The notes under the pieces are model-generated. The model was not told the DNA's origin, ran no database searches, and was given only the letters and a program-made list of their open reading frames with translations. Below are positions 29,201 through 34,793 of a stretch of 38,358 bases of DNA, one piece after another. The stretch comes from Candidatus Omnitrophota bacterium (lineage in GTDB: Bacteria > Omnitrophota > Gorgyraeia > 2-01-FULL-45-10), in NCBI GenBank assembly GCA_020057115.1, contig JAGVGJ010000025.1, positions 1 through 38,358 on the forward strand, read 5' to 3'. Position 1 is the first letter of the stretch. Every line of letters starts with the position of its first letter. Position numbers and translations under genes: made by a program.

Positions 29201-31059
29201 AGACTTTCGACATCGCTATCTATATAGGTATGTTTATAGCTCTTACTGCTCTCATCCGGAGATTCTGCCATGTATATGTCTTCGGCTCCAGTATATTCAT
29301 CCTCGAGCTTGCTGCCAGCTTGAAGCCTCAGCTCATTGAGGAACCACGAGACATCGTTGAAAAGGTCCGTCTTCTCAAGAAATCGTATATTCTCTATTAT
29401 TTCTTTAAGCTCCACCTTAGGGTCGAACATGATGAATCCTACCTCGAGATCGATCTTAAGGTGGCGTATTATGCGTATAGCAAGTTTCGTCTCTTTCAAG
29501 GTCAAGTCTTTATTGTATCTATCAAGCTGTGCCTTGCTTCCCGATTCAGCCCCTAAAAATATCTTTTTTAGTCCCGCCTTTTGTAGTTCCTTAAGGGCCT
29601 CGATCCTTTTCCTTCGCAATCCAGAATCTTTACTATCCTTTCTATTAAAAATTGAATTGGCGCGGCAAGAGATGGTGAAATTCAGTTTCTTGCCGGATCT
29701 CTCAAGGCCAAGTTCTGTAGATATCTTTTGGATGCCTTTGGCGAGCTCTATGACCCGGTCCAGGTTAGCGCCGCTTATGCCTATGAATTCTTCATCCGCG
29801 AAATCGAATGAATATATTCCCGCACTGGCAAGTTCTCTAACCTCGTAAAATATATGTTCAAGAGGGCGCTTCCTGAAAGATTTGAAGCCGTTAGCATTGG
29901 GCACGCAGTATTTGCATCTTCCCCATGGGCATCCTCTGGATGCTTCCAGATATGGCTTTGCGCCCTTCTTAGCAATTTTTATAAGCTCTTTTACGTCTGC
30001 CCTGGCAAGTTCCGCGATAGGCGGCATGTATATATTCGCAGGATCCGCTTTTTTTAGTTCATCCGATCCCAGCTGATTTCCGCGTTCCGTAAAATATATC
30101 GCTCCCGGATAGCGGTTCGCTTGCTCGTATGCGGCCTTCCCTTTTTCAGCCACTATTTTTGCTATTTCGCCAAGAGCCACCTCTCCTTCGCCCATGACTA
30201 CAATGGCTTTCGGGAATGCGGAATTCAGCTTCTGCATGTCGCGGTAGTGCGCCAGCAGGGCTCCTCCCATGACTATGATAGGTCTGTCATCCGCAGGGAG
30301 CGCTTCTATCTCATTAAATAGGGCCTTGGCATTTTCAAGCGTTCCAAGGGCGAGGGATAAGGCCAGGACTTGCGGCCTTCGCTCCCGTATCTCTTTAGCT
30401 ACGCTTTTGATCGTGAGGTCATGGTCGGCATACATATCGTGAATTTTTACATCATATTTGACGCGGGATCTGATCAAAGCTGCTTTTAAATTCCCTGATA
30501 GCGCATACAGGGCGGTAGTTATGGATCTTTGCGGGTGGCGGGATGCTGTAAAGCTGACAAGGTCGACCTTGATCGATTTCCTGGAGTTTTTGGTTATTCG
30601 CTGCTCAGGTACTTGGCTTAAGTGCGCTGTCGGACGTTCTTCTCCGGAACATCCGAATCTATTTAGCTTGAGCGATCTGTCATTCGTATCAATTACGGCG
30701 TTGTAGAGTTCCTTTTTACCATTGAAGGCCACCGTACAGCGAACAGTTGCAGCACCATCCTTAATCTCTCTGTTCGGGAAATCCAGATCTATCTCGGCGC
30801 CATCCAGATTCGTATAGTTTATTGGGAAGACAAAATTTCTGATATCCGGATAGGAGCGTATTATGTATTCGAGGTTTGCGCGGACGATATCATCCGCCTT
30901 CTCGGCGCGTATATTACGAAGGCCCTGGAAGAGCGAAGGTATCTGAAGATTGTATGCAGACTGGTTCCCCGAAACTATTTCAGGATTTGCCCATGCGATA
31001 TCCTGGAGCAGAAAGGCGCCTATTAGAATTATGGATATGATTTTGAAAGCTATTTTCAT
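17260..31059 (-). CDS. giant 4599-residue multidomain protein with signal peptide, radical SAM, methyltransferase, GHKL ATPase and sigma-70-like domains
   Basis: One uninterrupted frame of 13.8 kb, about 510 kDa. The frame extends to a TTG at 31095, but ATG 31059 has AAAAGGT five bases upstream and opens a clean signal peptide. Regions in order (residues): signal peptide 1-24; cobalamin-binding-like plus radical SAM 164-600; NDK-like 785-995; ADP-ribosyltransferase-like 1350-1490; two 105-residue repeats 1580-1790; two HTH/coiled-coil repeats 1845-2130; two membrane helices 2257-2299; methyltransferase 2583-2700; HETRE motif at 3196; Cys-His-Asp module 3325-3395; GHKL ATPase 3530-3660; sigma-70 regions 1.2-3 at 4036-4203; Omnitrophota-like C-terminal domain from about 4390. 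It has its own promoter and separates gpmA from carB2. Overall function is unknown. The signal peptide conflicts with a DNA-binding sigma-like domain. Confidence 0.9.
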   Translation of the reverse strand: MKIAFKIISIILIGAFLLQDIAWANPEIVSGNQSAYNLQIPSLFQGLRNIRAEKADDIVRANLEYIIRSYPDIRNFVFPINYTNLDGAEIDLDFPNREIKDGAATVRCTVAFNGKKELYNAVIDTNDRSLKLNRFGCSGEERPTAHLSQVPEQRITKNSRKSIKVDLVSFTASRHPQRSITTALYALSGNLKAALIRSRVKYDVKIHDMYADHDLTIKSVAKEIRERRPQVLALSLALGTLENAKALFNEIEALPADDRPIIVMGGALLAHYRDMQKLNSAFPKAIVVMGEGEVALGEIAKIVAEKGKAAYEQANRYPGAIYFTERGNQLGSDELKKADPANIYMPPIAELARADVKELIKIAKKGAKPYLEASRGCPWGRCKYCVPNANGFKSFRKRPLEHIFYEVRELASAGIYSFDFADEEFIGISGANLDRVIELAKGIQKISTELGLERSGKKLNFTISCRANSIFNRKDSKDSGLRRKRIEALKELQKAGLKKIFLGAESGSKAQLDRYNKDLTLKETKLAIRIIRHLKIDLEVGFIMFDPKVELKEIIENIRFLEKTDLFNDVSWFLNELRLQAGSKLEDEYTGAEDIYMAESPDESSKSYKHTYIDSDVESLVETMKEAFDDMHTTFYHLKSIMRSGTADATEEDKRAYPIYRKYRDELIKQFRSSFDEMIRIAIDSKDGKFKEGERDLANNKAIIKARLALIRTLSGMMKEIKQCDLHKLQASKQMRHHVNNYIGTACRKIAANVINRRGTGVGQNTKVDIIKVPPAEPMTDYEGYEEIVCWIKPEGTFSEYVMGRILKQILRTGYSLEGISISSGSRVELKQIFERLHPLAFRVAREGAKLFNKDDKDRLRKIYREDPDKMKMVPAYDLEKLLGKKGVIDLWEAQYDKDNYFNDTNAVGIKRLDKGKYVARVSHKDIDGGKPFLLINGVCFQLRAIEQKENTVALFLRGRRGNVIGQREFRENVIGHAIPRDCKDTSVRKRYINRELVREPTFYYKIIGMGYGPLETLSASKIWFDDMSYSNTAFGKMLMAEGYTKEEIDALIKEPLIDMDGKTKDLSSWVEEMGPVEAKGFLKKVLPSSGGASPDMAARSVLHMERNDALRREIRAGNVFRVNKDGVTPEIYKKEIVRGPADSKISIFQSAIIKISTLSAIRNIRNTVHERLKRIRGPGGALWHAADTFKLQPGLLIAANSSPNEFRARLYRTAQEVDILIAKDRFTLHENGPIAHTKRGVSANDRAIWLGEKLFTCENITDEDIASLILEEAKHILIPDADHATIAHSENLKNRLTKIAFNLGEEPARTFCEADMSEDNKIPQADTKTPRLIRSEDEEYFGVKLDLEDMGRRKIFITVDDMLVLRGAGDPEPEAALVRKAHTEKSFKALLTENGLGGLIDLSVTGVIRGIPGKDPFISTTFSLAKSAELSQRSPAYSGFIYIIKIPKGTKVIFDFEGAEFTVLVPLKIPKEWVLGILRTKNVYTYKSASKIINQKIQQAIIQTLKGTKDALNETDFDRHGTYFLREWARKLLPEKYGKNLTEESNETYRDKPDGIYLPLPGLSDADMATGSSILKKDTIVKIRAAYENLNSGAASEALIGDVSCLADVNHGDLKEIFPTPDGGRITKRKAIGTGYGLAALDLRIEKGEAGEIVLVFDYKKIGGETGVSRLAWKQDKFLTAAEVAIAKIKTAYAAIDSGATEVEIGDISCLVNMKFGVFSSKFPLPDGATTGKDRWIGAGKDLVLLNLKIGIDGSGRKALIFDYERKNGKKGTLRSVWNDGKLIIDKQTRMTPKKASKSKGQPKEPRIPKKIRDILEAPDDYIVMEKPISRKHLSIPSIKYSFDNAFMRLCLEEFISGLKPRDRQVIDLYIKGFSCVSIGKIFNFTGAWAQATVKRIQEELKDMAEGKLNRVGKYKAEREASDKIKRLIDSLKATVVAARVDHIISALKDIERSAEEKALSLKIVNMAKDAIERAETQRSSIIEAYEKAASARNAFRQLYLSVPAVRLGAYDWRIVNHYLMGFDHKQIGTMLKITAKEVISALNSIEIDLLDMREGKPGRLEKHEMEKAAKAKIEKLLKSLRKTRKINELDAIIKALEEVRSSAEAKGLSGDISDMVKDAVKTAEMRKSNMHDASSSLTQEGWKMRISIGKLSDILERRGEHELEIMDAVRKLIKLADGIVRKTRDDQPDEDSLKKIYSALMQAHISYARLRGSIINELCKLPREATIYKFHPKMQKQMDEAIAARRNRPTHLLSVNPFILMALPPIVTEFFGALEWQNAPILAGLATIALIFAYVIIKKIRHKTRVHSISQSVKGPEPVQPDRIQPEKPRTIAIEVHNRNAYGAMLSKVKDAGIAFDKGIILAYPAAMHGNEVEYLPQGIVKVHSDTGNMDLRRNIDSKADHDIMEKLFAGGVPQDIILSGEFYNGCIVEAFKDILEYLPKHEGDVNIHFVGSITNMAITGGTESANAKFSELKDDGKWKSQLYYMLSKDRYSTAVYIDGERVTPYFGDEKPRISLYYWTSLNGKGPADINDILVRRRIVDAIAEYYDNGQRRGTITYAADVPESDGIFLSSSTRIVLDVAKAFLTGKENVLDLGSGNGETVFKFSQFAKHVTGIELSPSLYEESKTCRLHLGKQIDLENTELMNKDFFDEDFSKYDVIYIFWPNYGNMKNFKVKARLEEKLLKEMKPGAVFVINEVGNIGRFTKLDEVKLPDSISDYLSVYKRPLETHQSLGAAIINDENNMPKSGQEMLESIGIMKLPQIQVQKTYVDQAIFTVAIDYLKGLKQDLQVEAESSGVSTIQAGLHNTKQEIIDYGNRASEIANTSLADINGDVLIDRVRNIILAIELLRSFKVPDGNDKHYIEYFGNVIQHLAVAESGAKTLGGHLAGKIDGIRQEVLRSQEFLDKKEEIELLEGAKERGSKDGLVYLERMSHIDATLKLIYQMAGDEEYVKGARGIFVCNQDPVVKKSGIGYYMDPDSGNVYLSRPPTKGRTLALQLLSAFSFRQLLIDEYIKEIEKQLPAERIGYGNPANDTLGKQKHKEMMDALFAEEQRFKREKCLGKSEGLFSKWLYKIIDRPGFATALLEKRKGITSWVAQLILNQGGSMKELGMRPKKSFTLTGSERRALERQARNEGTLVSIEGVEAKTMFVDFEKTFGPRAKKMGAFHIDSENDDHIIAINKALPDNVVQEAIYHETREIYWMTHRNMRKRFSPHQAHTIAWAEGIKKFSNNYTELTPYQKWQVEELLDKSELEALIREDDEMRAWHKRALRLFQYSQREVKVDLDAISNHEKMFRDKVKDKLDRMAGIPHDDFKAKISELVNILKNLFTGMKLGCISANGTLGKVLEKIVTKDSIRLVCKMDGVSEHWFLLIKNRYVVDIMPTADVKAKLGDDAIVVEELERAKNISPWYAIDPDTIDIDPYVYIAAEALRNRTYEDLVSARPELARYISTLRRAWDNEPAPSASSAEDLLLQDLLRRFLATPAGTADIIPDAAKNIGQDSGEIYILPAISQAVDESGHKIQAVAAEQKARAVAEGYLADRTLPGGVFGDIGRAVYELATNCIKRGDGGVVKIEAKKTTDDVLLRIVARDLGKGIEDMERERAKSFSESTASDKRGHGFRALTAEWSPFTKGSIVYQTKGKTWTYDPVQNKFMQTGESAVNKGTYITLEVTKKQLLAKTQPIGGGMNAEQVKQFARTGTPAQLVTYLMTSGLLKMQGDMIRKELSSNQAKLAEFERLIAVQGSGAATSAKDKLLLCQAKMLELARNSNPQWHDLAEEGLKLLAQLRYADLDFPKTVHGFVAIFEEADASYEPIEEFLTKDEPSYAELEKYDSMKEMLPQYQLIASFRELTDSGFFGGALKAWAEIKDKSGPDNMVYNKALDGYFAAREQLKQPETIKKTGRFDLYLKTLADSIVREDKDGEAKAIAYFRERIYKSKRQAKTILHDTMKLLDLNDASATGAFKNIAAMRILAEFPDEYKTLALTKKLVDILGYKGYYSEAVMAAGKSFFESIPDALTYKPMDPEIKKTMPVSNNSVGEYIKEVMGYPMLTDLGDLRLTMLMNLGDIAARQRLIQANYRAPLSIAKKYSRLGVDFMGMVNAGNEGLLKATEKYDPRRGAKFITYATWWIKNRIFEYIDQEKNIVRLPRNTFITFIKGCEKAGLDPADMSIPSGEIARAIDMSIGTVNAVRERIGATTISLDLQDKAGGKNSDSRSMDLVETQDKDLEALIGETERKAFETVQKEEDAATAEENMDAATKAVMLSSGHTDLANIKRNMTNFAGSSNKLWLDSAIRGLGILINMRSIDPAFADTLSDFKGSFDKAKSAYQPSRDPTYKHLGKTGQIDNISIARELTRHSKYLREVDDAMKALDELIDGSQNTKAAADTYLRDIRDPKELTRNMIGAMISVQLSGKRLVLAFHKDVSGARAKKLLPILRKLEALKDKEGFDKLLKNMVIVPSYSSREDLAEQLERRNVDPDDKAHNAIFAFAPESQKYMVQGQTIMTVLIADKGFDPTFHYYPLFEIITMSLAKYLKNYSVKEIKDVIKTMQIDQAQINIKDISASDSAFLIISLAPSSERYDPREMEERYRRISEYISTKA
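18451..18954 (-). other. sigma-70-like domain (residues 4036-4203 of the giant protein)
   Basis: Contains a region 1.2-like GEYIKEVMG, region 2.1-2.2 (ARQRLIQANYRAPLSIAKKY, FMGMVNAGNEGLLKATEKYD), region 2.3-2.4 RRGAKFITYATWWIKNRI with Trp4127-Trp4128, then IVRLPRN and a region 3-like helix-turn-helix (IPSGEIARAIDMSIGTVNAV). These are close to primary sigma factors. No region 4 follows, so -35 recognition is missing here. Confidence 0.85.
20080..20472 (-). other. GHKL (histidine-kinase-like) ATPase domain (residues 3530-3660 of the giant protein)
   Basis: N box ELATNC (Glu3559, Asn3563), G1 box DLGKGI (Asp3592) and G2 box RGHGF (from Gly3618) in the right order and spacing. No phosphoacceptor His domain is evident, which is the plan of SpoIIAB/RsbW-type anti-sigma kinases rather than of a sensor kinase. 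A sigma-like domain follows in the same chain. Confidence 0.8.
20875..21087 (-). other. possible Cys-His-Asp hydrolase-like module (residues 3325-3395)
   Basis: Cys3337 in KLGCISANG, His3369 in SEHWFLLI and Asp3381 in RYVVDIMP have the order and spacing typical of transglutaminase-like or papain-like folds, with the His and Asp on neighbouring strands. Speculative, from motif spacing only. Confidence 0.35.
22960..23313 (-). other. SAM-dependent methyltransferase-like domain (residues 2583-2700)
   Basis: Motif I VLDLGSGNGETVFKF (Asp2595) followed by VTGIELSPSLYEES (motif II acidic residue), KDFFDEDFSKYDVIYIFWPNY (motif IV region) and LKEMKPGAVFVINE. This is a class I Rossmann methyltransferase pattern resembling Dot1/PCMT-type small-molecule or protein enzymes. 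Substrate unknown. Confidence 0.8.
24163..24291 (-). other. internal membrane hairpin (residues 2257-2299)
   Basis: Two hydrophobic stretches (around 2257-2276 and 2282-2299) separated by a few polar residues and followed by the basic KKIRHKTR. They look like a transmembrane hairpin and would divide the giant protein into an N-terminal half (radical SAM, ADP-ribosyltransferase-like) and a C-terminal half (methyltransferase, GHKL, sigma-like). Confidence 0.7.
24670..25527 (-). other. duplicated HTH/coiled-coil units, first resembling sigma region 4 (residues 1845-2130)
   Basis: Two copies align without gaps over 108 residues, starting at Gly1874 and Gly2023 (149-residue period). Matching points are GFSCVSIGKI/GFDHKQIGTM, DMAEGKLNRV/DMREGKPGRL, IISALKDIERSAEEKALS/IIKALEEVRSSAEAKGLS and AKDAIERAETQRS/VKDAVKTAEMRKS. 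The first copy is preceded by LKPRDRQVIDLYIKG, the look of sigma-70 region 4 or LuxR-type helix-turn-helix DNA binding. Confidence 0.8.
25690..26322 (-). other. two tandem 105-residue repeats (residues 1580-1790)
   Basis: Copies centred on IGDVSCL (Cys1606) and IGDISCL (Cys1711), each continuing with an FPxPDG turn, a GxGxxL..L.L.I strand pair and an FDYxxxxG strand. A beta-rich domain duplicated in tandem, with no recognised family. Confidence 0.75.
26590..27012 (-). other. ADP-ribosyltransferase-like module (residues 1350-1490)
   Basis: Has the R-S-E order of the arginine-type ADP-ribosyltransferase fold: VLRGAG (Arg1367), FISTTFS (Ser1420-Thr-Thr) and EGAEFTVLVP (Glu1458, Glu1461) with the usual closing -VLVP strand. 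The second catalytic Glu of E-x-E enzymes is replaced (E-x-x-E/E-F-T), so activity is uncertain. Called by motif order only. Confidence 0.5.
28075..28707 (-). other. possible degenerate nucleoside-diphosphate-kinase-like domain (residues 785-995)
   Basis: CWIKPEG (792 region), a YVMGRILKQILRTGYSLEGI helix-strand, and later LRGRRGNVIGQREF...VIGHAIPRD...TSVRKRY (Arg989) follow the NDK plan of IKPD, G-x-N-A-V-x-x-R and G-x-x-x-P...R. The catalytic HGSDS segment is not seen and there is an insertion of about 70 residues. Low certainty. Confidence 0.3.
29260..30570 (-). other. cobalamin-binding-like plus radical SAM region (residues 164-600)
   Basis: Residues 164-310 have the Rossmann pattern of a B12-binding domain without the base-off His motif (VLALSLALG, IIVMGGALL, VVMGEGEVAL). 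From 365, ASRGC377PWGRC382KYC385 is a Cys-x4-Cys-x2-Cys cluster of the kind seen in B12-dependent radical SAM enzymes. FADEEFIG, FTISCRANSI and KIFLGAESGSKAQLDRYNK follow, all typical of the barrel. Directly behind a signal peptide, which is unusual for a cytosolic Fe-S enzyme. Confidence 0.85.
30988..31059 (-). other. signal peptide of the giant protein (residues 1-24)
   Basis: Basic start (MKIAFK), hydrophobic core (IISIILIGAFLL) and an A-W-A/N signal peptidase I site after Ala24. Ends LLQDIAWANP, a form I associate with large secreted-type proteins of Omnitrophota. Confidence 0.8.
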
Positions 31060-31119
31060 TAGACCTTTTAAGTTTATGGTTGGAGTGAAAAACAAACTTG
31101 CTAATAGTTTAACACATAA

Positions 31120-31148
31120 TTTATAAAATGCAAACCGATATATCTTAA
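31120..31148 (-). promoter_or_regulatory. probable promoter of the giant gene
   Basis: Minus strand: TTAAGA (31148-31143), 17-base spacer, TATAAA (31125-31120). Predicted start near 31112, about 53 bases before ATG 31059. The surrounding DNA is very AT-rich. Confidence 0.5.
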
Positions 31149-31202
31149 TTTTTTGTTTCTTAACAAATAAGACAAAAAAAATTTATTTTTTACTAAGAAC
31201 CA

Positions 31203-31225
31203 AGACCTATGACCTAAGCAGGTCT
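31203..31225 (-). repeat. inverted repeat after gpmA
   Basis: AGACCT (31203-31208) and AGGTCT (31220-31225) flank a further GACCT copy, followed downstream on the minus strand by an eight-base U run at 31181-31174 after a gap. It could reduce read-through from gpmA into the giant gene but is not a clean terminator. Confidence 0.35.
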
Positions 31226-31232
31226 CTCTATT

Positions 31233-31982
31233 TTATTTCTTCGCCTTCCCCTGACTCGCGACGGCAGCCATGGCTTTCTTGACCTCTTCCGGATCGCCAA
31301 GATAATAATGTTTTATCGGCTTCAGGTCTTTGTCAAGCTCGTAAACAAGCGGCATTCCCGTAGGTATATTCAGCTCGATGATATCCTTCTCCGAAACATT
31401 ATCCAGATATTTCACAAGGGCCCTTAAGCTATTGCCATGAGCGGCTATTATTACTTTCTTCCCTGCTTTTATGGCGGGCGCGATAGTGTCATGCCAGTAA
31501 GGCATGAAACGCGCGACAGTGTCTTTCAGGCATTCTGTGACAGGAAGCTCGTTTTGTTTCAGGTCTTTATATCTCGGATCATTTCCGGGATATCTCGGGT
31601 CGGTCTTCTCAAGAGGCGGCGGCGGGACATCGTAACTGCGGCGCCATACGAGCACCTGATCCTCGCCGAATTTCGCAGCTGTCTCCGATTTATTAAGTCC
31701 CTGGAGGGCGCCATAGTGTCTTTCATTCAGCCTCCATGAATTATGGACAGGGATCCACATAAGGTCCATCTTCTCGAGCGTTATCCATAGTGTGCGTATG
31801 GCCCTCTTCAATACCGACGTGAACGCTACGTCGAATACATAGCCTTCCTTCTTGAGGACCTCGCCCGCTTTATTCGCTTCCAGGACACCCTTCTCCGAAA
31901 GGTCGACATCCGTCCATCCTGTGAACCTATTCTCTTTGTTCCAGTTGCTCTCTCCGTGTCTTAGCAGTACGACCTTATACAT
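31233..31982 (-). CDS. gpmA: 2,3-bisphosphoglycerate-dependent phosphoglycerate mutase
   Basis: Interconverts 3- and 2-phosphoglycerate in glycolysis and gluconeogenesis. The 249 residues start [15 protein letters not shown] with the phospho-acceptor His9 in the RHG motif. Then come [29 protein letters not shown] and [10 protein letters not shown], all standard for the cofactor-dependent enzyme. The frame extends upstream to 32054, but ATG 31982 has an ideal GGAGG and matches the family. The extra codons would translate the heptamer repeat ([10 protein letters not shown]). The gap of about 60 bases from carB1 is filled by that repeat. Co-transcription with carA-carB1 is likely. Confidence 0.96.
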   Translation of the reverse strand: MYKVVLLRHGESNWNKENRFTGWTDVDLSEKGVLEANKAGEVLKKEGYVFDVAFTSVLKRAIRTLWITLEKMDLMWIPVHNSWRLNERHYGALQGLNKSETAAKFGEDQVLVWRRSYDVPPPPLEKTDPRYPGNDPRYKDLKQNELPVTECLKDTVARFMPYWHDTIAPAIKAGKKVIIAAHGNSLRALVKYLDNVSEKDIIELNIPTGMPLVYELDKDLKPIKHYYLGDPEEVKKAMAAVASQGKAKK

Positions 31983-31999
31983 TGCGATCCTCCATTTTC

Positions 32000-32038
32000 T
32001 GGACCCTGGACCCTGGACCCTGGACCCTGGGCCCTGGA
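32000..32038 (-). repeat. 5.5-copy TGGACCC tandem repeat between carB1 and gpmA
   Basis: Plus-strand units: four perfect TGGACCC, one TGGGCCC, then TGGA. Same dispersed family as 5870-5897 and 9119-9146. In the mRNA it would be G-rich (GGGTCCA units) just upstream of the gpmA Shine-Dalgarno. Confidence 0.85.
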
Positions 32039-32043
32039 TCCTA

Positions 32044-33708
32044 CTACTGATCATACGTAGAATAATAATACGGCGTCTTGGCCTCGAATTCGGCCGCGCA
32101 TGTATCGACGAGCTTGAATACAGGCTCTATCTTATGGGTCTTTCTTAATGCGGTAATATCATCGGATGTCTTATTGACGAGCATTCCAAGCTGCCTGTCG
32201 CTGAAACCATATTGTTTGGCTTTTAATAATAGTTTTGTCGGCAGGCTCCCTCCGAGCTCCGCTATCTCTCTTTCAAGCTCTACGATCTCTTTCATGTTAT
32301 ATAGGAACCACCTGTCTATTTTAGTAAGTTCGAATATCTTATCCATGGTTACGCCGGCTCGAAGCGCGTCTCCGACATAGAACACCCTCTCGGCATTCGG
32401 CGTTCTCAGCTTCTGGAATATCTTCTCAAGGGTTTCACCATCAGCTTTTATCTCTTTCAGGCAATCTTTGAATAATATAGTTTCAAGGCCCGACTTCTTT
32501 ATCTCTAGCGACCTTAAGCCTTTCTGAAGCGCTTCCTTGAATGTGCGGCCTATAGACATCGCCTCTCCGACAGACTTCATGGCTATGGTCAACGTCGGGT
32601 CGGCCGCAGGGAACTTCTCAAAAGTAAATCTGGGTATCTTGACGACGCAGTAATCTATGGCAGGCTCAAAACACGCAGGCGTTGATCTCGTTATGTCATT
32701 GGGGATCTCGTCGAGCGTGTAGCCCACCGAAAGTTTCGCGGCTATCTTGGCTATCGGGAATCCCGTGGCCTTGGAGGCGAGCGCCGATGACCTTGAAACG
32801 CGCGGGTTCATCTCTATGACTACCATCCTGCCCGTATCGGGGTTAACGGCGAACTGGATGTTCGAACCGCCGGTCGCGACGCCTATCTCCCTTATTACGG
32901 CGATCGCCGCATTACGCATGATCTGGTATTCTTTGTCCGTCAGCGTCTGGGCAGGCGCGACCGTTATCGAGTCGCCGGTATGGACGCCCATCGGGTCAAA
33001 GTTCTCTATCGAGCAGATGATGACGACATTGTCCTTCAGGTCGCGCATCACCTCGAGCTCGAACTCTTTCCATCCGATGACAGATTCCTCGACCAGGATC
33101 TCGCTTATCATGCTGGACTCTAAGCCTATCTTGGCGAGCTCCCTGAACTCCTGTATGTTATAGGCTACGGCGCCGCCCGTACCGCCCAGGGTGAAGCTTG
33201 GCCGTATGATTATGGGAAAGCCTATTCTTTCCGCGACCTTGCAGGCATCTTCCAGTTTATATGCCTTATCGCTCCTGGGAAGGTCGAGGCCTATCTTTAA
33301 CATGGCCTCTTTAAACAGGCTTCTATCTTCGGCTTTCTTTATCGATCTAATATCAGCGCCGATGGTCTCGACTTTATATTTCTTCAGGACGCCTTTTTCT
33401 GCAAGGCCTACGGTAGTGTTGAGCGCCGTCTGTCCTCCGAGCGTAGGAAGAAGCGCATCCGGCCTCTCTTTTGCTATTATCTTCTCGACGGCTTCGACCG
33501 TTATCGGCTCGATGTATGTCTTGTCAGCCATGTCGGGATCCGTCATGATGGTCGCGGGGTTTGAGTTGACGAGGATGACATGATATCCTTCTTGCCTCAA
33601 TACCTTGCAGGCCTGTGAGCCTGAGTAGTCAAATTCGCACCCCTGGCCTATCACTATCGGGCCGGAGCCGATTATCAGTATCTTTTTGATGTCAGTTCTT
33701 TTAGGCAT
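32044..33708 (-). CDS. carB: carbamoyl phosphate synthase large subunit, N-terminal half (CarB1)
   Basis: A 554-residue protein equal to the first ATP-grasp half of CarB plus the oligomerisation region, where bicarbonate is phosphorylated and carbamate is formed. It begins [22 protein letters not shown]. It carries [38 protein letters not shown], the Gly-rich loop FTLGGTGG, and [20 protein letters not shown]. It ends at the usual domain border (after PYYYSTYD), so it is not a truncated fragment. It begins one base after the carA stop (TAA-C-ATG). Its partner half is encoded 15 kb downstream at 15373-16971, in a different operon. Confidence 0.95.
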   Translation of the reverse strand: MPKRTDIKKILIIGSGPIVIGQGCEFDYSGSQACKVLRQEGYHVILVNSNPATIMTDPDMADKTYIEPITVEAVEKIIAKERPDALLPTLGGQTALNTTVGLAEKGVLKKYKVETIGADIRSIKKAEDRSLFKEAMLKIGLDLPRSDKAYKLEDACKVAERIGFPIIIRPSFTLGGTGGAVAYNIQEFRELAKIGLESSMISEILVEESVIGWKEFELEVMRDLKDNVVIICSIENFDPMGVHTGDSITVAPAQTLTDKEYQIMRNAAIAVIREIGVATGGSNIQFAVNPDTGRMVVIEMNPRVSRSSALASKATGFPIAKIAAKLSVGYTLDEIPNDITRSTPACFEPAIDYCVVKIPRFTFEKFPAADPTLTIAMKSVGEAMSIGRTFKEALQKGLRSLEIKKSGLETILFKDCLKEIKADGETLEKIFQKLRTPNAERVFYVGDALRAGVTMDKIFELTKIDRWFLYNMKEIVELEREIAELGGSLPTKLLLKAKQYGFSDRQLGMLVNKTSDDITALRKTHKIEPVFKLVDTCAAEFEAKTPYYYSTYDQ

Positions 33709-33709
33709 G

Positions 33710-34783
33710 TTATTTCATCAGATCCACAAACTTCCCGAAAAGATATTCCGCGTCTCTTGGTCCAGGAGCTGCTTCGGGATGGTATTGCACCGAGAATATC
33801 GGCAGTTTCTTGTGTCGCATTCCCTCGAGCGTCTGGTCATTCAGGTTGATGTGGGTTATTTCTATCTCTTTCTTGTTCAATGTATCGATGTCCACGCAGA
33901 AGCCGTGGTTCTGCACGGTGATCGCGACCTTTCTCGTTTTTAAGTCCATTACAGGATGGTTTCCGCCGTGGTGGCCGAACTTTAATTTGAATGTTTTTCC
34001 GCCGAACGCCTGTCCGAGCATCTGGTGCCCGAGACATATCCCGAATATAGGAAGTTTGCCTATAAGTTCCTGGGCCGTCTTTACGATGTGCTGGAGCGCT
34101 GAGGGATCTCCAGGGCCGTTAGACAGGAATAGCCCATCCGGATTCATCTGCAGGATCTCCTTCGATGTCGTGCTGGGAGGTACTACCGTGATGCGGCAAT
34201 TATTCTTGGCAAGTTCTTTCAGCTGGTTATATTTTATGCCGCAGTCTATTGCCACTACCCTGTATTTGCCCTTGGGGTTCCATTCGAACTTCTTCGGGTG
34301 GATGACCTCTTTTACAAGGTCGCGTCCGATCAGGCCCAGGGAGGCCTTCGCCTTTTCGACCAGCTTCTTTTCGTCGGTCTCAGTTGTGGAGAGGACGGCT
34401 TTAAGCTCGCCCGCTTGGCGTATGTGGAGCGTGAGCGCCCTGGTATCTATCCCCTCTACAGCAACGATATTGTGCTCTTTCAGGTAATCGCCGAGAGTCT
34501 TCTTTGAGCGCCAATTGGAAGCTATTTTGGAATATTCTTTTACGACAAAACCTTCAACGAACGGCTTGTACGATTCCGCGTCTTCGTCATTGACGCCATA
34601 GTTGCCGATCAATGGGTAAGTCATTGTGACGATCTGCCCTTTATAGGAAGGATCGGTGATTATCTCCTGGTAGCCGGCCATCGCGGTATTGAAGACTACC
34701 TCGCCAAGTCTTTCTCCGGATGCGCCGAAAGACACACCTCTAAATATCCGTCCGTCCTCTAATGCGAGTATGGCGTTTGTCAT
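33710..34783 (-). CDS. carA: carbamoyl phosphate synthase small (glutaminase) subunit
   Basis: Supplies ammonia from glutamine to CarB. The 357 residues have the N-terminal domain ([36 protein letters not shown]). The class I amidotransferase domain follows with LSNGPGDP, the nucleophile in FGICLGHQ (Cys250) and [10 protein letters not shown] (His335, Glu337). The start lies ten bases after the DUF1846 stop with only a weak Shine-Dalgarno. Second gene of the DUF1846-carA-carB1-gpmA run. Confidence 0.97.
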   Translation of the reverse strand: MTNAILALEDGRIFRGVSFGASGERLGEVVFNTAMAGYQEIITDPSYKGQIVTMTYPLIGNYGVNDEDAESYKPFVEGFVVKEYSKIASNWRSKKTLGDYLKEHNIVAVEGIDTRALTLHIRQAGELKAVLSTTETDEKKLVEKAKASLGLIGRDLVKEVIHPKKFEWNPKGKYRVVAIDCGIKYNQLKELAKNNCRITVVPPSTTSKEILQMNPDGLFLSNGPGDPSALQHIVKTAQELIGKLPIFGICLGHQMLGQAFGGKTFKLKFGHHGGNHPVMDLKTRKVAITVQNHGFCVDIDTLNKKEIEITHINLNDQTLEGMRHKKLPIFSVQYHPEAAPGPRDAEYLFGKFVDLMK

Positions 34784-34793
34784 AAGCTCTGTC

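Noticed and set aside
28546-29556. 336-codon plus-strand frame opposite the giant gene
   Set aside because: Translation shows no recognisable domain and it mirrors the codon pattern of the real minus-strand frame.
31060-31095. TTG start 12 codons upstream for the giant gene
   Set aside because: It has no Shine-Dalgarno and would bury the signal peptide; ATG 31059 has AAAAGGT upstream.
32000-32038. CRISPR-like array
   Set aside because: Units are 7 bp and directly abutting, with no spacers and no cas genes.
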